Assembly (NCBI GenBank): GCA_964498585.1
Contig: CAZCHH010000010.1
Coordinates: forward strand, 3,177 to 67,176
Length of the DNA stretch: 64,000 nt
Direction: 5' to 3'
Source of the DNA: JAAYJM01 sp964498585
Lineage (GTDB): Bacteria > Bacteroidota > Ignavibacteria > Kapaibacteriales > UBA2268
The notes under the pieces are model-generated. The model was not told the origin of the DNA, made no database searches, and was given only the letters and a program-made list of their open reading frames with translations. Made by a program: the position numbers and the translations under genes. Of this stretch, positions 1-7,578 are shown in pieces. Each line of letters starts with the position of its first letter. The first letter of the stretch is position 1.

Positions 1-40
1 TAACGAATTACTACACTAGTAAAATGTCTTAAGCAACAAC

Positions 41-84
41 AAACGAATCAACAAATAAACGATTCAACAAATAAACAAATAAAC
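41..84. repeat. Short tandem repeat, ~16-nt unit, before the first gene
   Basis: Two nearly identical 16-nt units (41-56 and 57-72, one base different) are followed by a shortened third copy. The run ends right before the start codon at 89, so it occupies the position where a leader or ribosome binding site would be. No purine-rich ribosome binding site is visible. Confidence 0.6.
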
Positions 85-88
85 AAAA

Positions 89-1996
89 ATGCAATTCAAT
101 CAGACACTTATAAAAAACATACAAATAATCTTTCTTTTCATTTTTTGCAGTATAAATTCATTGGCAAATGAAAAATGGGCAGAACCGCAAAACATTAGTT
201 TTATTAATTCTTATTATGATGATTTTGCTCCCTGCTGGAATAAATATCAAAATAAGTTGTATTTTAATTCAACAAAAGAAGGGTATTCGTATTATTATAC
301 ATCAAACTTTGAAGATGGAATTTTTTCTATTCCAGAAAAATTAAAAGGACAGCTAAATCAGGATAAGAACAATCAGTCATATTTAACATTTGAAAGTGAA
401 GAAGTTGCTTATATTTCAACATTTGAGCAGTATTCACGGCAATCTTTAATGAATATTTTCGCTTCCTATTTCAAAAAGAATGAATGGACCAAACCTATTC
501 TTTTAAATAATTTAGCAAATGAATCTTTCTCCGGACAGGCAACAATTTCTCCGGACAATCAATTTATGATTTTTGTCAGCAATAATGGCAGCGAGCAAGG
601 TGATACTGATTTTTGGATTAGCTACAAAGAAAGCAATGGGAACTGGGCAGAAGCTACTCCGATAAACGTTTTAAATACTTCAGGCAATGAATTAACTCCA
701 TTTCTCGCAACAAATGATACTCTTTATTTTGCTTCTAATGGCTGGGGCGGATTAGGTGGCTATGATATTTTTTATTCTGCTTTTTTTAATGGAACCTGGC
801 AGAAACCTTATCCATTAACCGACTTAAATACTGAATTTGATGAATCTGATTTTACGATTTTACCTGACGACTATGCAGTTTTTTCATCAAATCGTCCGGG
901 TGGCTTAGCTGGTTTTGATTTGTATTTAACCAAAAGAAATACAAATGAAAAAAGTATTCAAAAAAAGTATGAGTTCGAAATCTCTATTGCAGCTCAAAGT
1001 ACAACGATTTCTTATTCTATTGAAAAATCTAAAGCGTTGCTGCCGATTATTCCTTTTATAAATTATGAGCCATCTTTTCTTGATAATTTTAATTTGAATT
1101 TAAAGAACTTAATATTTAGTAATTATCATCTTAACATAAACTCAATAAAAGAAATAGCTGAAAGAATGGTTTCAAATCCCAACAGTAATCTAATATTTGA
1201 AGGATATTTTGAAAAAAATAAGCAGTTGATTATTGAAGAATTTTTAAATAATTTAATTAATACTCTTTCAAAAAAAATTGGTATTTCAAATGACAGATTT
1301 AATTATACTTTCAAAGAAAATAAAGATTTATCGAATATAATTCTAATTCAATCAAATAGTAAGGAATTATTTGAGCCATACTATTTAGTTGATAAAAAAA
1401 TTGAATATTTCCCATCTATTATGAATGTTACAGTAAATACACGACCTGCTGAAAATATTCAAGCAGTTGAATGTAACCTCATAATAAACGACAAAAATAT
1501 TTCTTCACAAACAAGCAATCATATCCCTTTTGAATTTGATATTAATCTAAACGATTTAGAATATGACATCTCTAATGTTGATTCAGTTATTATTCGAGCT
1601 GATGTTAGCGATAAATTTGATAATACATCATCAAAGGATTTTGTTATTAGCATTTTCGAGCAGCAGGTTAGAGAAAAAAATTATACTATAAAGCAAGAGG
1701 GGAAAGAGTATATCATTTTTTCAATTCTTTTAAGTGAATCAAACTTATCTTTAATAAACCATTATGAGTCATATTTTAATAGTATTAAAGAAACAAATTT
1801 AAATAATAATAAAGTTTTAATTTCAAGTTCTAAAGAATTACCGGCAAATCGAAAAAAGCAACTTATACTATTATTATCAAAGAATTTAGATATTTCAGAA
1901 AAGAGTATTGAATTTACTAAGCAAAAAATTAAAAATCAAGTTGATGATAATGAGAATAGTGATTTTTTTAATATAATAATGATGATAGAAAAGTAA
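89..1996 (+). CDS. Secreted PD40 (WD40-like) beta-propeller protein
   Basis: A 635-residue exported protein with an N-terminal signal peptide (hydrophobic stretch at about residues 8-25, then a likely cleavage after SLA). The N-terminal half carries four PD40/TolB-like blades at about residues 44-71, 148-178, 200-230 and 250-281, with the recurring pattern of a Phe/Tyr-rich strand, 'SSN' or 'ASN', Gly-rich turn and 'DIFYS' or 'DLYLT'. The C-terminal half has no clear family; a stretch near residues 350-430 faintly recalls the OmpA-like peptidoglycan-binding fold and may be a degenerate form of it. PD40 propellers with OmpA domains are common envelope proteins in Bacteroidota. It stands alone and faces the convergent comF-DoxX pair. 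Function unknown; periplasmic or outer-membrane location is inferred. Confidence 0.7.
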   Translation: MQFNQTLIKNIQIIFLFIFCSINSLANEKWAEPQNISFINSYYDDFAPCWNKYQNKLYFNSTKEGYSYYYTSNFEDGIFSIPEKLKGQLNQDKNNQSYLTFESEEVAYISTFEQYSRQSLMNIFASYFKKNEWTKPILLNNLANESFSGQATISPDNQFMIFVSNNGSEQGDTDFWISYKESNGNWAEATPINVLNTSGNELTPFLATNDTLYFASNGWGGLGGYDIFYSAFFNGTWQKPYPLTDLNTEFDESDFTILPDDYAVFSSNRPGGLAGFDLYLTKRNTNEKSIQKKYEFEISIAAQSTTISYSIEKSKALLPIIPFINYEPSFLDNFNLNLKNLIFSNYHLNINSIKEIAERMVSNPNSNLIFEGYFEKNKQLIIEEFLNNLINTLSKKIGISNDRFNYTFKENKDLSNIILIQSNSKELFEPYYLVDKKIEYFPSIMNVTVNTRPAENIQAVECNLIINDKNISSQTSNHIPFEFDINLNDLEYDISNVDSVIIRADVSDKFDNTSSKDFVISIFEQQVREKNYTIKQEGKEYIIFSILLSESNLSLINHYESYFNSIKETNLNNNKVLISSSKELPANRKKQLILLLSKNLDISEKSIEFTKQKIKNQVDDNENSDFFNIIMMIEK

Positions 1997-2035
1997 AAAA
2001 TTTAAAAAAATAGTTCGATGTTTATTTTGACTGCT

Positions 2036-2728
2036 CTATGCTCTTGCTATTGTAGCTCCATCAACTTTTTCGGCTTCGCATTTAATCAATTCCTTTGCAG
2101 CAAAATTTATTGTTGAGCCAGTTGTTAAAACATCATCGACGAGCAGACATTTCTTATTTTGTAATACAACATTTTTATTATAGCGAGAAAAAACATTGGC
2201 AACATTTATTTTTCGCTCTTCTTTCGATAGCAAAGTTTGGGTCTGTGTATATGATTTCCTTTTGATTAATTTGGTATTAACCGGAATAGAAAGAACTGAG
2301 CTTATTCCATTTGAGATTATATCAGATTGATTAAAGCCACGTTCACGTTCTTTTGCAGAATGAATTGGTATTGGAACAATAAAATCATAATCTGTGTTAA
2401 ATGTGTTTTGAAGTAATTTTCCGAGCATAACTCCAAATGAAAAGCCAAGCTTTTTGAAACCCTGATATTTAACAAAATGGATTAATTCAATATAATCTTT
2501 ATCCTCTTTCAGTGAAATCAGAGAAGTAATTTTAGTTAAATACAAAGGATTGTTACTTGTTAACAATTGGTTATAAATTATATCAGGAGAAGGAGCAAGT
2601 GGAATTCTGTCAAAACAATCATTGCATAAATATTCGAAACGGAGTGAGGGCTCATCTTCTATAAATTTATTGCAGATTAAGCAATGCTTTGGTGCAATAA
2701 ATCCTTCTAAAAGATTGACTAAATGCAT
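2036..2728 (-). CDS. comF: ComF family phosphoribosyltransferase-like protein
   Basis: A 230-residue ComF/GntX-type protein. The N-terminus has a four-cysteine zinc knuckle (CLIC near residue 16, CNDC near residue 36). The C-terminal phosphoribosyltransferase fold has the PRPP-binding signature LLVDDVLTTGST at about residues 195-206. The conserved RGFNQSD motif of the family is at about residues 129-135. Length fits the family. ComF proteins are linked to DNA uptake in naturally competent bacteria, but no other competence gene is in the window. Only 3 bp separate it from the DoxX-like gene upstream, so the two are probably co-transcribed. Confidence 0.9.
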   Translation of the reverse strand: MHLVNLLEGFIAPKHCLICNKFIEDEPSLRFEYLCNDCFDRIPLAPSPDIIYNQLLTSNNPLYLTKITSLISLKEDKDYIELIHFVKYQGFKKLGFSFGVMLGKLLQNTFNTDYDFIVPIPIHSAKERERGFNQSDIISNGISSVLSIPVNTKLIKRKSYTQTQTLLSKEERKINVANVFSRYNKNVVLQNKKCLLVDDVLTTGSTINFAAKELIKCEAEKVDGATIARA

Positions 2729-2731
2729 AAT

Positions 2732-3187
2732 TTAGATTTTAAGTTCTGGTATTCTTATTAAATTTAATTTTGAATTTGGATAGAAATATAGATAAACAAA
2801 ACCGATGAGCAAAAAGAAATCTTCAGTAACCTTAGCCCAGCCAACTTCTTGATATGTTTGTGTAAAGCATCCGCAATTAATATTTAAACCTTTTGACATC
2901 GCAATTATTATTGCAAAGATAAAAACAACAAGCAAACCACCACATATAAAAGAACTTGATTTTACTTTTAATCCAAAAATAATTAAAAAACCACAAAGCA
3001 ATTCTAGCCATGGAATAATAATTGCCATTATTGAGATTGTAAATTCCGGCATAATCTGATAGTTATTTATCTCCTTAGCAAAAAGCCATGGGTCAGCTAT
3101 TTTTCCTATTGCGAAGAAAATAAAAAATAAACCTAAAACAAATCTAATAAGCAGGTTTAAGTAATCGTTTTCTAGAAATTTTTTCAT
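2732..3187 (-). CDS. DoxX/MauE-like four-helix membrane protein
   Basis: A 151-residue integral membrane protein with about four transmembrane helices (residues 10-28, 46-68, 76-97 and 118-138). It belongs to the DoxX/MauE type: an early Phe-Ala-x-Gly-Lys motif (FFAIGKI) and the paired cysteines of the NCGCF motif at about residues 104-108. Such proteins are thought to take part in thiol-disulfide or quinone-linked redox chemistry at the membrane, but the substrate here is unknown. It lies directly upstream of comF with a 3-bp gap. Confidence 0.75.
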   Translation of the reverse strand: MKKFLENDYLNLLIRFVLGLFFIFFAIGKIADPWLFAKEINNYQIMPEFTISIMAIIIPWLELLCGFLIIFGLKVKSSSFICGGLLVVFIFAIIIAMSKGLNINCGCFTQTYQEVGWAKVTEDFFLLIGFVYLYFYPNSKLNLIRIPELKI

Positions 3188-3258
3188 AATTCTTTATTTT
3201 TATAAATCAAAATACAGCTTAAATTTGATTCTAAAAATGTAAGTAGCTTTTAGCAATT

Positions 3259-3392
3259 TTATAACAAGGAATGCTTTCCTAATACTAATACTTTCTTGAA
3301 CATAGCAATACATTCCTCTTGCAAGGTAAATAATATATTTGTGTTATATCATAAAAGAAAGTATCAGTCTTGATTGCTACTCCTTGTTATAA
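3259..3392. repeat. Fold-back (MITE-like) element downstream of rpmB
   Basis: A 12-nt perfect inverted repeat (TTATAACAAGGA at 3259-3270 and its complement at 3381-3392) encloses a further imperfect palindrome (AATACTAATACTTTCTT against AAGAAAGTATCAGTCTT). The whole 134 bp can fold into one long hairpin. It has no coding potential and lies 31 bp after the rpmB stop codon. It could serve as a terminator-like structure, but the nested inverted design suggests a small non-autonomous mobile element. Confidence 0.6.
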
Positions 3393-3423
3393 ATTATTTT
3401 AGCATTATAAAAAAGAAAAAAAT

Positions 3424-3642
3424 TTATTTTATTTCGTTTAGCATAGCATTCAAGCCCTTTTTATCTAAAGTTTTAAGAGCTTTAGCAGTAGCTTTGATTC
3501 TTATCCATCTTTTCTCTTCGGGAATCCAAATTCTTTTGCTTTGCAGATTTGGTAAAAATCTTCTACGCACCCTGTTGTTTGCGTGAGAAACCTTATTTCC
3601 GGTAAGGACTGTAACTCCAGTTAATTGACATCTTCTTGACAT
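3424..3642 (-). CDS. rpmB: 50S ribosomal protein L28
   Basis: A 72-residue basic protein matching bL28. It starts MSRRCQLTG, contains the family's VSHANNRVRRRFLPNLQ segment at about residues 18-34, and ends with the short Lys-rich C-terminus. L28 is a small protein of the large ribosomal subunit. Unlike in many genomes it has no rpmG (L33) neighbour. The overlapping plus-strand frame at 3374-3586 is a shadow. The start ATG at 3642 follows a plausible GAGGA on the minus strand (ctgaggataaaatg). Confidence 0.96.
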   Translation of the reverse strand: MSRRCQLTGVTVLTGNKVSHANNRVRRRFLPNLQSKRIWIPEEKRWIRIKATAKALKTLDKKGLNAMLNEIK

Positions 3643-3768
3643 TTTATCCTCAGGTTTAATATTTATATTTTTTTAATTTCCAAATTTAAAAGTTACAATA
3701 ATAACAAATATTTGCGAAAAAAACAAGAAAATTCATTCAATTTATTCTGTTATAGTAAAGAAAATATA

Positions 3769-3910
3769 AATGAACTTTTTAGACATCGGGTAACTACCAG
3801 CCATCCGATTCATTCCGTCTGCTAATTTAACATTATAACTATATGTAATACATATAATTATAATGATTCTATATGCTAATGGCAATCATCAGATGACTAA
3901 AAAGTTCATT
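3769..3910. repeat. Fold-back (MITE-like) element of 142 bp
   Basis: Perfect 14-nt terminal inverted repeats (AATGAACTTTTTAG at 3769-3782, complement at 3897-3910) bound a second imperfect palindrome whose centre (around ATTATAACTATATGTAAT) is also self-complementary. There is no open reading frame. No convincing target-site duplication could be picked out by eye. Confidence 0.65.
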
Positions 3911-4014
3911 TTCCTAAAAGTAAACGTTTTCGTTTATATTCGTTACAACTGACATCGCTACTTTTATCCTACAAAACCTTCCGAAGGTTTCTTAGACTTC
4001 GCGAAAGTTAAAAA

Positions 4015-4164
4015 TCTAAACCATCTAATCTTTGAACTCTTTCCCAAGTTGCACTTGGGAAAGAAAATTTCTTTTAAAGCTGTGCTTTACATTTTTTTCT
4101 TTATGAATGAAGAGTTAAAGCATAGCTTTTGTTAAAAATGACTTCCCAAGTGAAACTTGGGAAG
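4015..4164. repeat. 9-mer repeat and two CTTCCCAAG hairpins
   Basis: This stretch, inside a 587-bp gap without a gene, holds two 9-nt units (TCTAAACCA, TCTAATCTT at 4015-4032) of a family repeated at 56902-56946. Two palindromes follow: an 11-bp stem with a 3-nt loop at 4039-4063 (CTTTCCCAAGT / ACTTGGGAAAG), and a related one at 4142-4164. Further copies of the hairpin lie at 41976-42000 and 63222-63246. Confidence 0.7.
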
Positions 4165-4229
4165 GAGTAATAAAGTATTTATTTTTAATTTATGACTAAA
4201 ACAGGTTAAAGGAAATTTAACTTTATTGT

Positions 4230-5489
4230 TTATTCAACAAATAATAATTCATCAGTATCTGTATAGTAAATTGCTTTCAATTGCCAGAAATATTGGTTTT
4301 CATTTTTGCCAATTCCCCAAAACTCATAATTAACATCTGTTCGGTCTCCATTGCCATCAAATTTGATGGATCCTGAAGCTCCCGGATAATTATTTGATTT
4401 TGTAATAAATGCTTGCTTTAATGTTGCAAAATCAGCATCTTTTCCTGCATAGTCATAAGCTAAAGAATAGAGATATAAAGCGTCATAAGCATTAATCGAA
4501 TAAGCTGATGGTTCTCTTCCAATTTTAGATTTGATTAAGTTTTTAATTGCAGACCACCTGTTTTCTGCATTTGGGTCAAGAGCAAAAATTGGGCAGACAA
4601 AACTGCTATGATAGCAAAATTCTGCGGCATCTGCATCCTGAAGGACTTGTTTATTCATAGCAAATGCAGAGCCACCGAACCATCGAACCTGCTTTAAATT
4701 ATCAAAATTTTTTACTAACCTTAAATATTTAACGCCTTCGTCCATACTCAAAAAATAGCATCCAATTTCCAATTCATTGAAATAATACCTTAATCCATTA
4801 ACATGGTTATCGGCTAAACCTACAATATCTTCAAATCCGAAAGTATTATTTGGACCGAAGGAAATTGTATGATTTGCCTGACCTCCCTGCTGAATAAATA
4901 ATTTTTTAGTAGCAGAATTAAGCTCGGTTCCCCAGAGGTCGTTTCGTAGTAACGATACAATAGTATTGATACCAGATTGATTAAACATTTTTACCATTGC
5001 TTTTGCCTGTAACGAATCAGAAGGAGCTAAACGAAAGATATTATCATTCGGTATTGCAAGTGAAATGGCTACAGCAGAATGGCTTAAAAGAAGCATTTCG
5101 TTTTGATTGGCATAATCCTTTATAGCAGCAAGTTCGGCGCTTGTATATGGACCAATAACAAATTTTATCTTCTTTTCCTTGAAAGACTTTAGTTTTTCTA
5201 AACAAATAATTGTATCAGTTTTCGTATCTTCAATAACCAATTTAAATTTTAAATCTTTACCTAAAGTTCGGAAGTGGCTGTTGATTTCATCAAGAGCAAT
5301 TTGAAGTGCTTCCTTTGTTTCCTCTGCATTGGAGGCACCATTGCCTGTAATGCCAAGAAGTACACCAATTTTGATTTCATTGGGGTCTTCTGACGGCTCA
5401 TTGTTGTTATCTGAGCAACTAATTAATACTACTGCTATGATTATTGCAAATAGTAGATAAAACTTTTTCAATTCAATTAATTTTTTCAT
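4230..5489 (-). CDS. ABC transporter substrate-binding lipoprotein, Leu/Ile/Val-binding type
   Basis: A 419-residue periplasmic binding protein of the branched-chain amino acid receptor family (Peripla_BP_6, type I fold). The N-terminus is a lipoprotein signal: Lys-rich start, hydrophobic core at about residues 12-22, lipobox LISC with Cys25. The mature protein opens with EIKIGVLLGITGNGA, the typical first strand and ligand loop, and keeps the second lobe to residue 419. No permease or ATPase genes of a Liv system are adjacent, so it is either served by distant genes or is a stand-alone sensor protein. The ligand cannot be told from the sequence. It diverges from the Rossmann gene at 5569. 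Confidence 0.85.
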   Translation of the reverse strand: MKKLIELKKFYLLFAIIIAVVLISCSDNNNEPSEDPNEIKIGVLLGITGNGASNAEETKEALQIALDEINSHFRTLGKDLKFKLVIEDTKTDTIICLEKLKSFKEKKIKFVIGPYTSAELAAIKDYANQNEMLLLSHSAVAISLAIPNDNIFRLAPSDSLQAKAMVKMFNQSGINTIVSLLRNDLWGTELNSATKKLFIQQGGQANHTISFGPNNTFGFEDIVGLADNHVNGLRYYFNELEIGCYFLSMDEGVKYLRLVKNFDNLKQVRWFGGSAFAMNKQVLQDADAAEFCYHSSFVCPIFALDPNAENRWSAIKNLIKSKIGREPSAYSINAYDALYLYSLAYDYAGKDADFATLKQAFITKSNNYPGASGSIKFDGNGDRTDVNYEFWGIGKNENQYFWQLKAIYYTDTDELLFVE

Positions 5490-5568
5490 ACTTTTTCTTT
5501 TTTTTTAAACAATAATTTTTCTAATTTAATAAAAAATTTTATTTTTCTAAAATTTTATTGATTTTATT

Positions 5569-6444
5569 ATGATTCATAACATTTCAATTATTGGCGCTGG
5601 GAAACTTGGCGCAGCTCTTGCTTTTAAACTTGAAAATAAAAATTTACTGAATTGTATTCTTATCCGTTCTTTAGATAAAAGAAAATATTTAGCAGATTTT
5701 TTCCCTACTAATAAAATCATTCCTGCAATAAATAATTTAAATTTAAGAGAAACTGATGCTATTATTTTAGCAATTCCAGACTCAGCTATTGAAGAAGTAG
5801 CTAATGATATTGCTAATGAGTTTAATGAAAAATTGGCAGGTAAATATGTTATACACTGCTCTGGAAAAGAAAGATTAGACATTTTAAAAAGCTGTGCAAA
5901 AAAAGGAGCTTTAATTGCTTCTGCTCACCCATATCAAACATTTTTCAGATATACTGAAAATGTTTTTAATGATGTTCCCTGGCTAATCGAAGCGGAAAAT
6001 TACGATGAAATAGCTGATTTTATAAAATTATTAAATGGAATGCCCTTTTATTTAAGCGCTGATGAATTAGAAAAAAAACCGCTTTACCATTGCTCTGCTG
6101 TGGTTGTTTCTAATTTACTTGCTTCTACGATTTCTTTATCCAAGCAAATGCTAAAAGAATTTAAAAGCATTGATTCTAATATTATAAATAAAATTGTTGA
6201 CACTACGATACAAAATAGTTTTAACGATAGTGCAGAAGTCGATTTACCTATGACAGGACCGCTGATTAGAGCAGATTTAAATACTATTGCCGGGCATATT
6301 GAACAACTAAAATCAAATATGAATTTAATGAAAAGTTATAAAGCACTTTGTATTTCTGCACTTGAAATGCTCCAGTATTTGCATAAGATTAACGACGAAG
6401 ATTTCAACAGGATGAAAAGCTTTTTAGAAAGTGTATATAATTGA
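5569..6444 (+). CDS. Rossmann-like and DUF2520 domain protein
   Basis: A 291-residue cytoplasmic protein. Residues 4-12 form a dinucleotide-binding turn (SIIGAGKLG), followed by a Rossmann-like domain to about residue 125 with the segments 'DAIILAIPDSAI' and 'VIHCSGKE'. The C-terminal half is the helical DUF2520 domain, which resembles the dimerisation domain of pyrroline-5-carboxylate and ketopantoate reductases (SAHPYQTF, then the PLIRADLNTIAGHI segment near residues 228-241). The family is widespread in Bacteroidota; its substrate is unknown. It is transcribed alone and converges with crtO. Confidence 0.85.
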   Translation: MIHNISIIGAGKLGAALAFKLENKNLLNCILIRSLDKRKYLADFFPTNKIIPAINNLNLRETDAIILAIPDSAIEEVANDIANEFNEKLAGKYVIHCSGKERLDILKSCAKKGALIASAHPYQTFFRYTENVFNDVPWLIEAENYDEIADFIKLLNGMPFYLSADELEKKPLYHCSAVVVSNLLASTISLSKQMLKEFKSIDSNIINKIVDTTIQNSFNDSAEVDLPMTGPLIRADLNTIAGHIEQLKSNMNLMKSYKALCISALEMLQYLHKINDEDFNRMKSFLESVYN

Positions 6445-6476
6445 TATTTACAGAATTTTAAAAGTATTATTACCTT

Positions 6477-6956
6477 TTAAAAAAAGTTTTTTAGCATTTT
6501 GTTAAAGCGAATTCGATTGTATCGTTGTGCAAGTATGCAAGGTAAGTTGGCAATTACTGCATAAAGAATCATAATGTAACCTACCCACCAGTAATTCCAA
6601 ATAAAGAATACTGGCGAAAAAAAGATTACTACCCAATGAACTGCTTCGGCTCTGCATAATTCTAATTTGAACTGTTTGAAATACTTTTCATCTCTCGAAA
6701 CAATACGCTTTTTTCTAAATCCCTTTTTAAAAATTGCAGAGCCATCGGGCAAAAACTCTTTCCATTTCTTTATTTTGAAAACAGATTCATATAACTTTCC
6801 ATTTTTCTCCCAGCGTAACTCTTTAAATAACCAAAACTCTGTATTGATATATTTATCTGGCAAAACTGTCCCGATATATGCTACAGAAATGTGTATGATT
6901 CCCCATAGCGCAATATCTATCAAAACAATCCAAATAACTGGCAATTCAATCAACAT
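6477..6956 (-). CDS. crtO: CrtO-like acyltransferase of staphyloxanthin-type carotenoid synthesis
   Basis: A 159-residue membrane protein that lines up along its length with CrtO of Staphylococcus aureus (glycosyl-4,4'-diaponeurosporenoate acyltransferase). Shared features are the N-terminal helix followed by LPDKYINTEF, a KNGKLYE...IKKWKEFLPDG segment (about residues 51-73), the histidine in RAEAVHWV (near residue 107), and the C-terminal ANLPCILAQRYNRIR (near residues 136-150). CrtO esterifies a fatty acid to the glucose of the carotenoid ester. Two to three transmembrane helices are visible. It lies about 3.2 kb from crtQ on the same strand, with the methyltransferase genes and an antitoxin between. 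The call rests on remembered family sequences; the fatty acid and the exact carotenoid are unknown. Confidence 0.82.
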   Translation of the reverse strand: MLIELPVIWIVLIDIALWGIIHISVAYIGTVLPDKYINTEFWLFKELRWEKNGKLYESVFKIKKWKEFLPDGSAIFKKGFRKKRIVSRDEKYFKQFKLELCRAEAVHWVVIFFSPVFFIWNYWWVGYIMILYAVIANLPCILAQRYNRIRFNKMLKNFF

Positions 6957-6993
6957 AAAAATTGTAAAGAAAATTATTAAACAATAATTTTAT

Positions 6994-7190
6994 AACTCCT
7001 GCCCCCTCGTAGTTTGCTACTTCACAGTCTTGTCATTTCGAACCCCCAAAATGAAGTAAGAATTTTATTTAAATTTATAGACATAATTACTAAACAGTGT
7101 TTTTCAGTCATACTATCAACAAGTTGATAGCATGACTTTAAATCTTTTTATTGTCATGCTATCAGCTTGCTGATGGTATGACTGGGAAAA
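6994..7190. repeat. Cluster of dispersed palindromic repeats between crtO and the antitoxin gene
   Basis: Four repeat units in a row: a 44-nt segment at 6994-7037 that recurs inverted at 30260-30303 with a few changes; a GTCATTTCGAACCCCC unit at 7032 (also at 21231-21288 and 27290-27347); and two palindromes of about 30 nt at 7106-7137 and 7153-7182 (GTCATGCTATCAGC type, TTGATAG stem), which recur at 47314-47343 and 63044-63074. There is no gene here. Confidence 0.8.
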
Positions 7191-7209
7191 TGGTAAATCA
7201 GAAGTTTTT

Positions 7210-7491
7210 TTATGAAGTAATTGCGATTTTTCCTTCATTAAATTTATGAATCAGCATCGAAACTATTGCCTGATATGAAATTCCTTCTTCTAACGCTATT
7301 GCCTGAATCTTTTGATAATCTCTTTCAGATACTTTAACACTAATTTGTTTTGCATTTGGTAGGTATAGTTTTGCAGATTCTTCATACATTTTTTTTGTAG
7401 ATTCATCAAAATCTGAAACCCATTCTTCTGAATATAAAGATTCGATGATTTCTTTTTCCTCTTGGTCTATGTATTTAATCATTTTTTTCAT
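7210..7491 (-). CDS. CopG-type antitoxin, orphan (BrnA-like)
   Basis: About 93 residues from the ATG at 7491. A TTG at 7503 would add four residues but is less likely. It opens with KKMIKYIDQEEKEIIESL and ends with a ribbon-helix-helix segment, KQISVKVSERDYQKIQAIALEEGISYQAI..., typical of the CopG antitoxin family that neutralises BrnT-like RNase toxins. Such proteins bind DNA as dimers and autorepress their operon. The expected toxin is missing; only 16 codons that look like a toxin start remain just upstream (7475-7525). Confidence 0.75.
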   Translation of the reverse strand: MKKMIKYIDQEEKEIIESLYSEEWVSDFDESTKKMYEESAKLYLPNAKQISVKVSERDYQKIQAIALEEGISYQAIVSMLIHKFNEGKIAITS

Positions 7492-7525
7492 CGTTCCAAT
7501 CAAAATATTTCAGTTCATTTTTCAT
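7475..7525 (-). pseudogene. Possible remnant of a BrnT-like toxin gene (N-terminus only)
   Basis: A 16-codon reading frame starts at an ATG at 7525 and ends with a stop inside the antitoxin gene. It reads MKNELKYFDWNDEKND, and the FDWNDEKN part is the usual opening of BrnT toxins (F-E/D-W-D/N-x-x-K-N). In many such pairs the toxin precedes the antitoxin. The likeliest reading is an internal deletion that removed the toxin body and kept its start and the antitoxin. The motif is very short, so chance is possible. Confidence 0.4.
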
Positions 7526-7578
7526 ATTTAACTATAATAAATAACGTTAAATCAAAAGATTTGTTTTATTCACCCTGC

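Noticed and set aside
3374..3586. 70-residue plus-strand frame
   Set aside because: Shadow of rpmB on the opposite strand.
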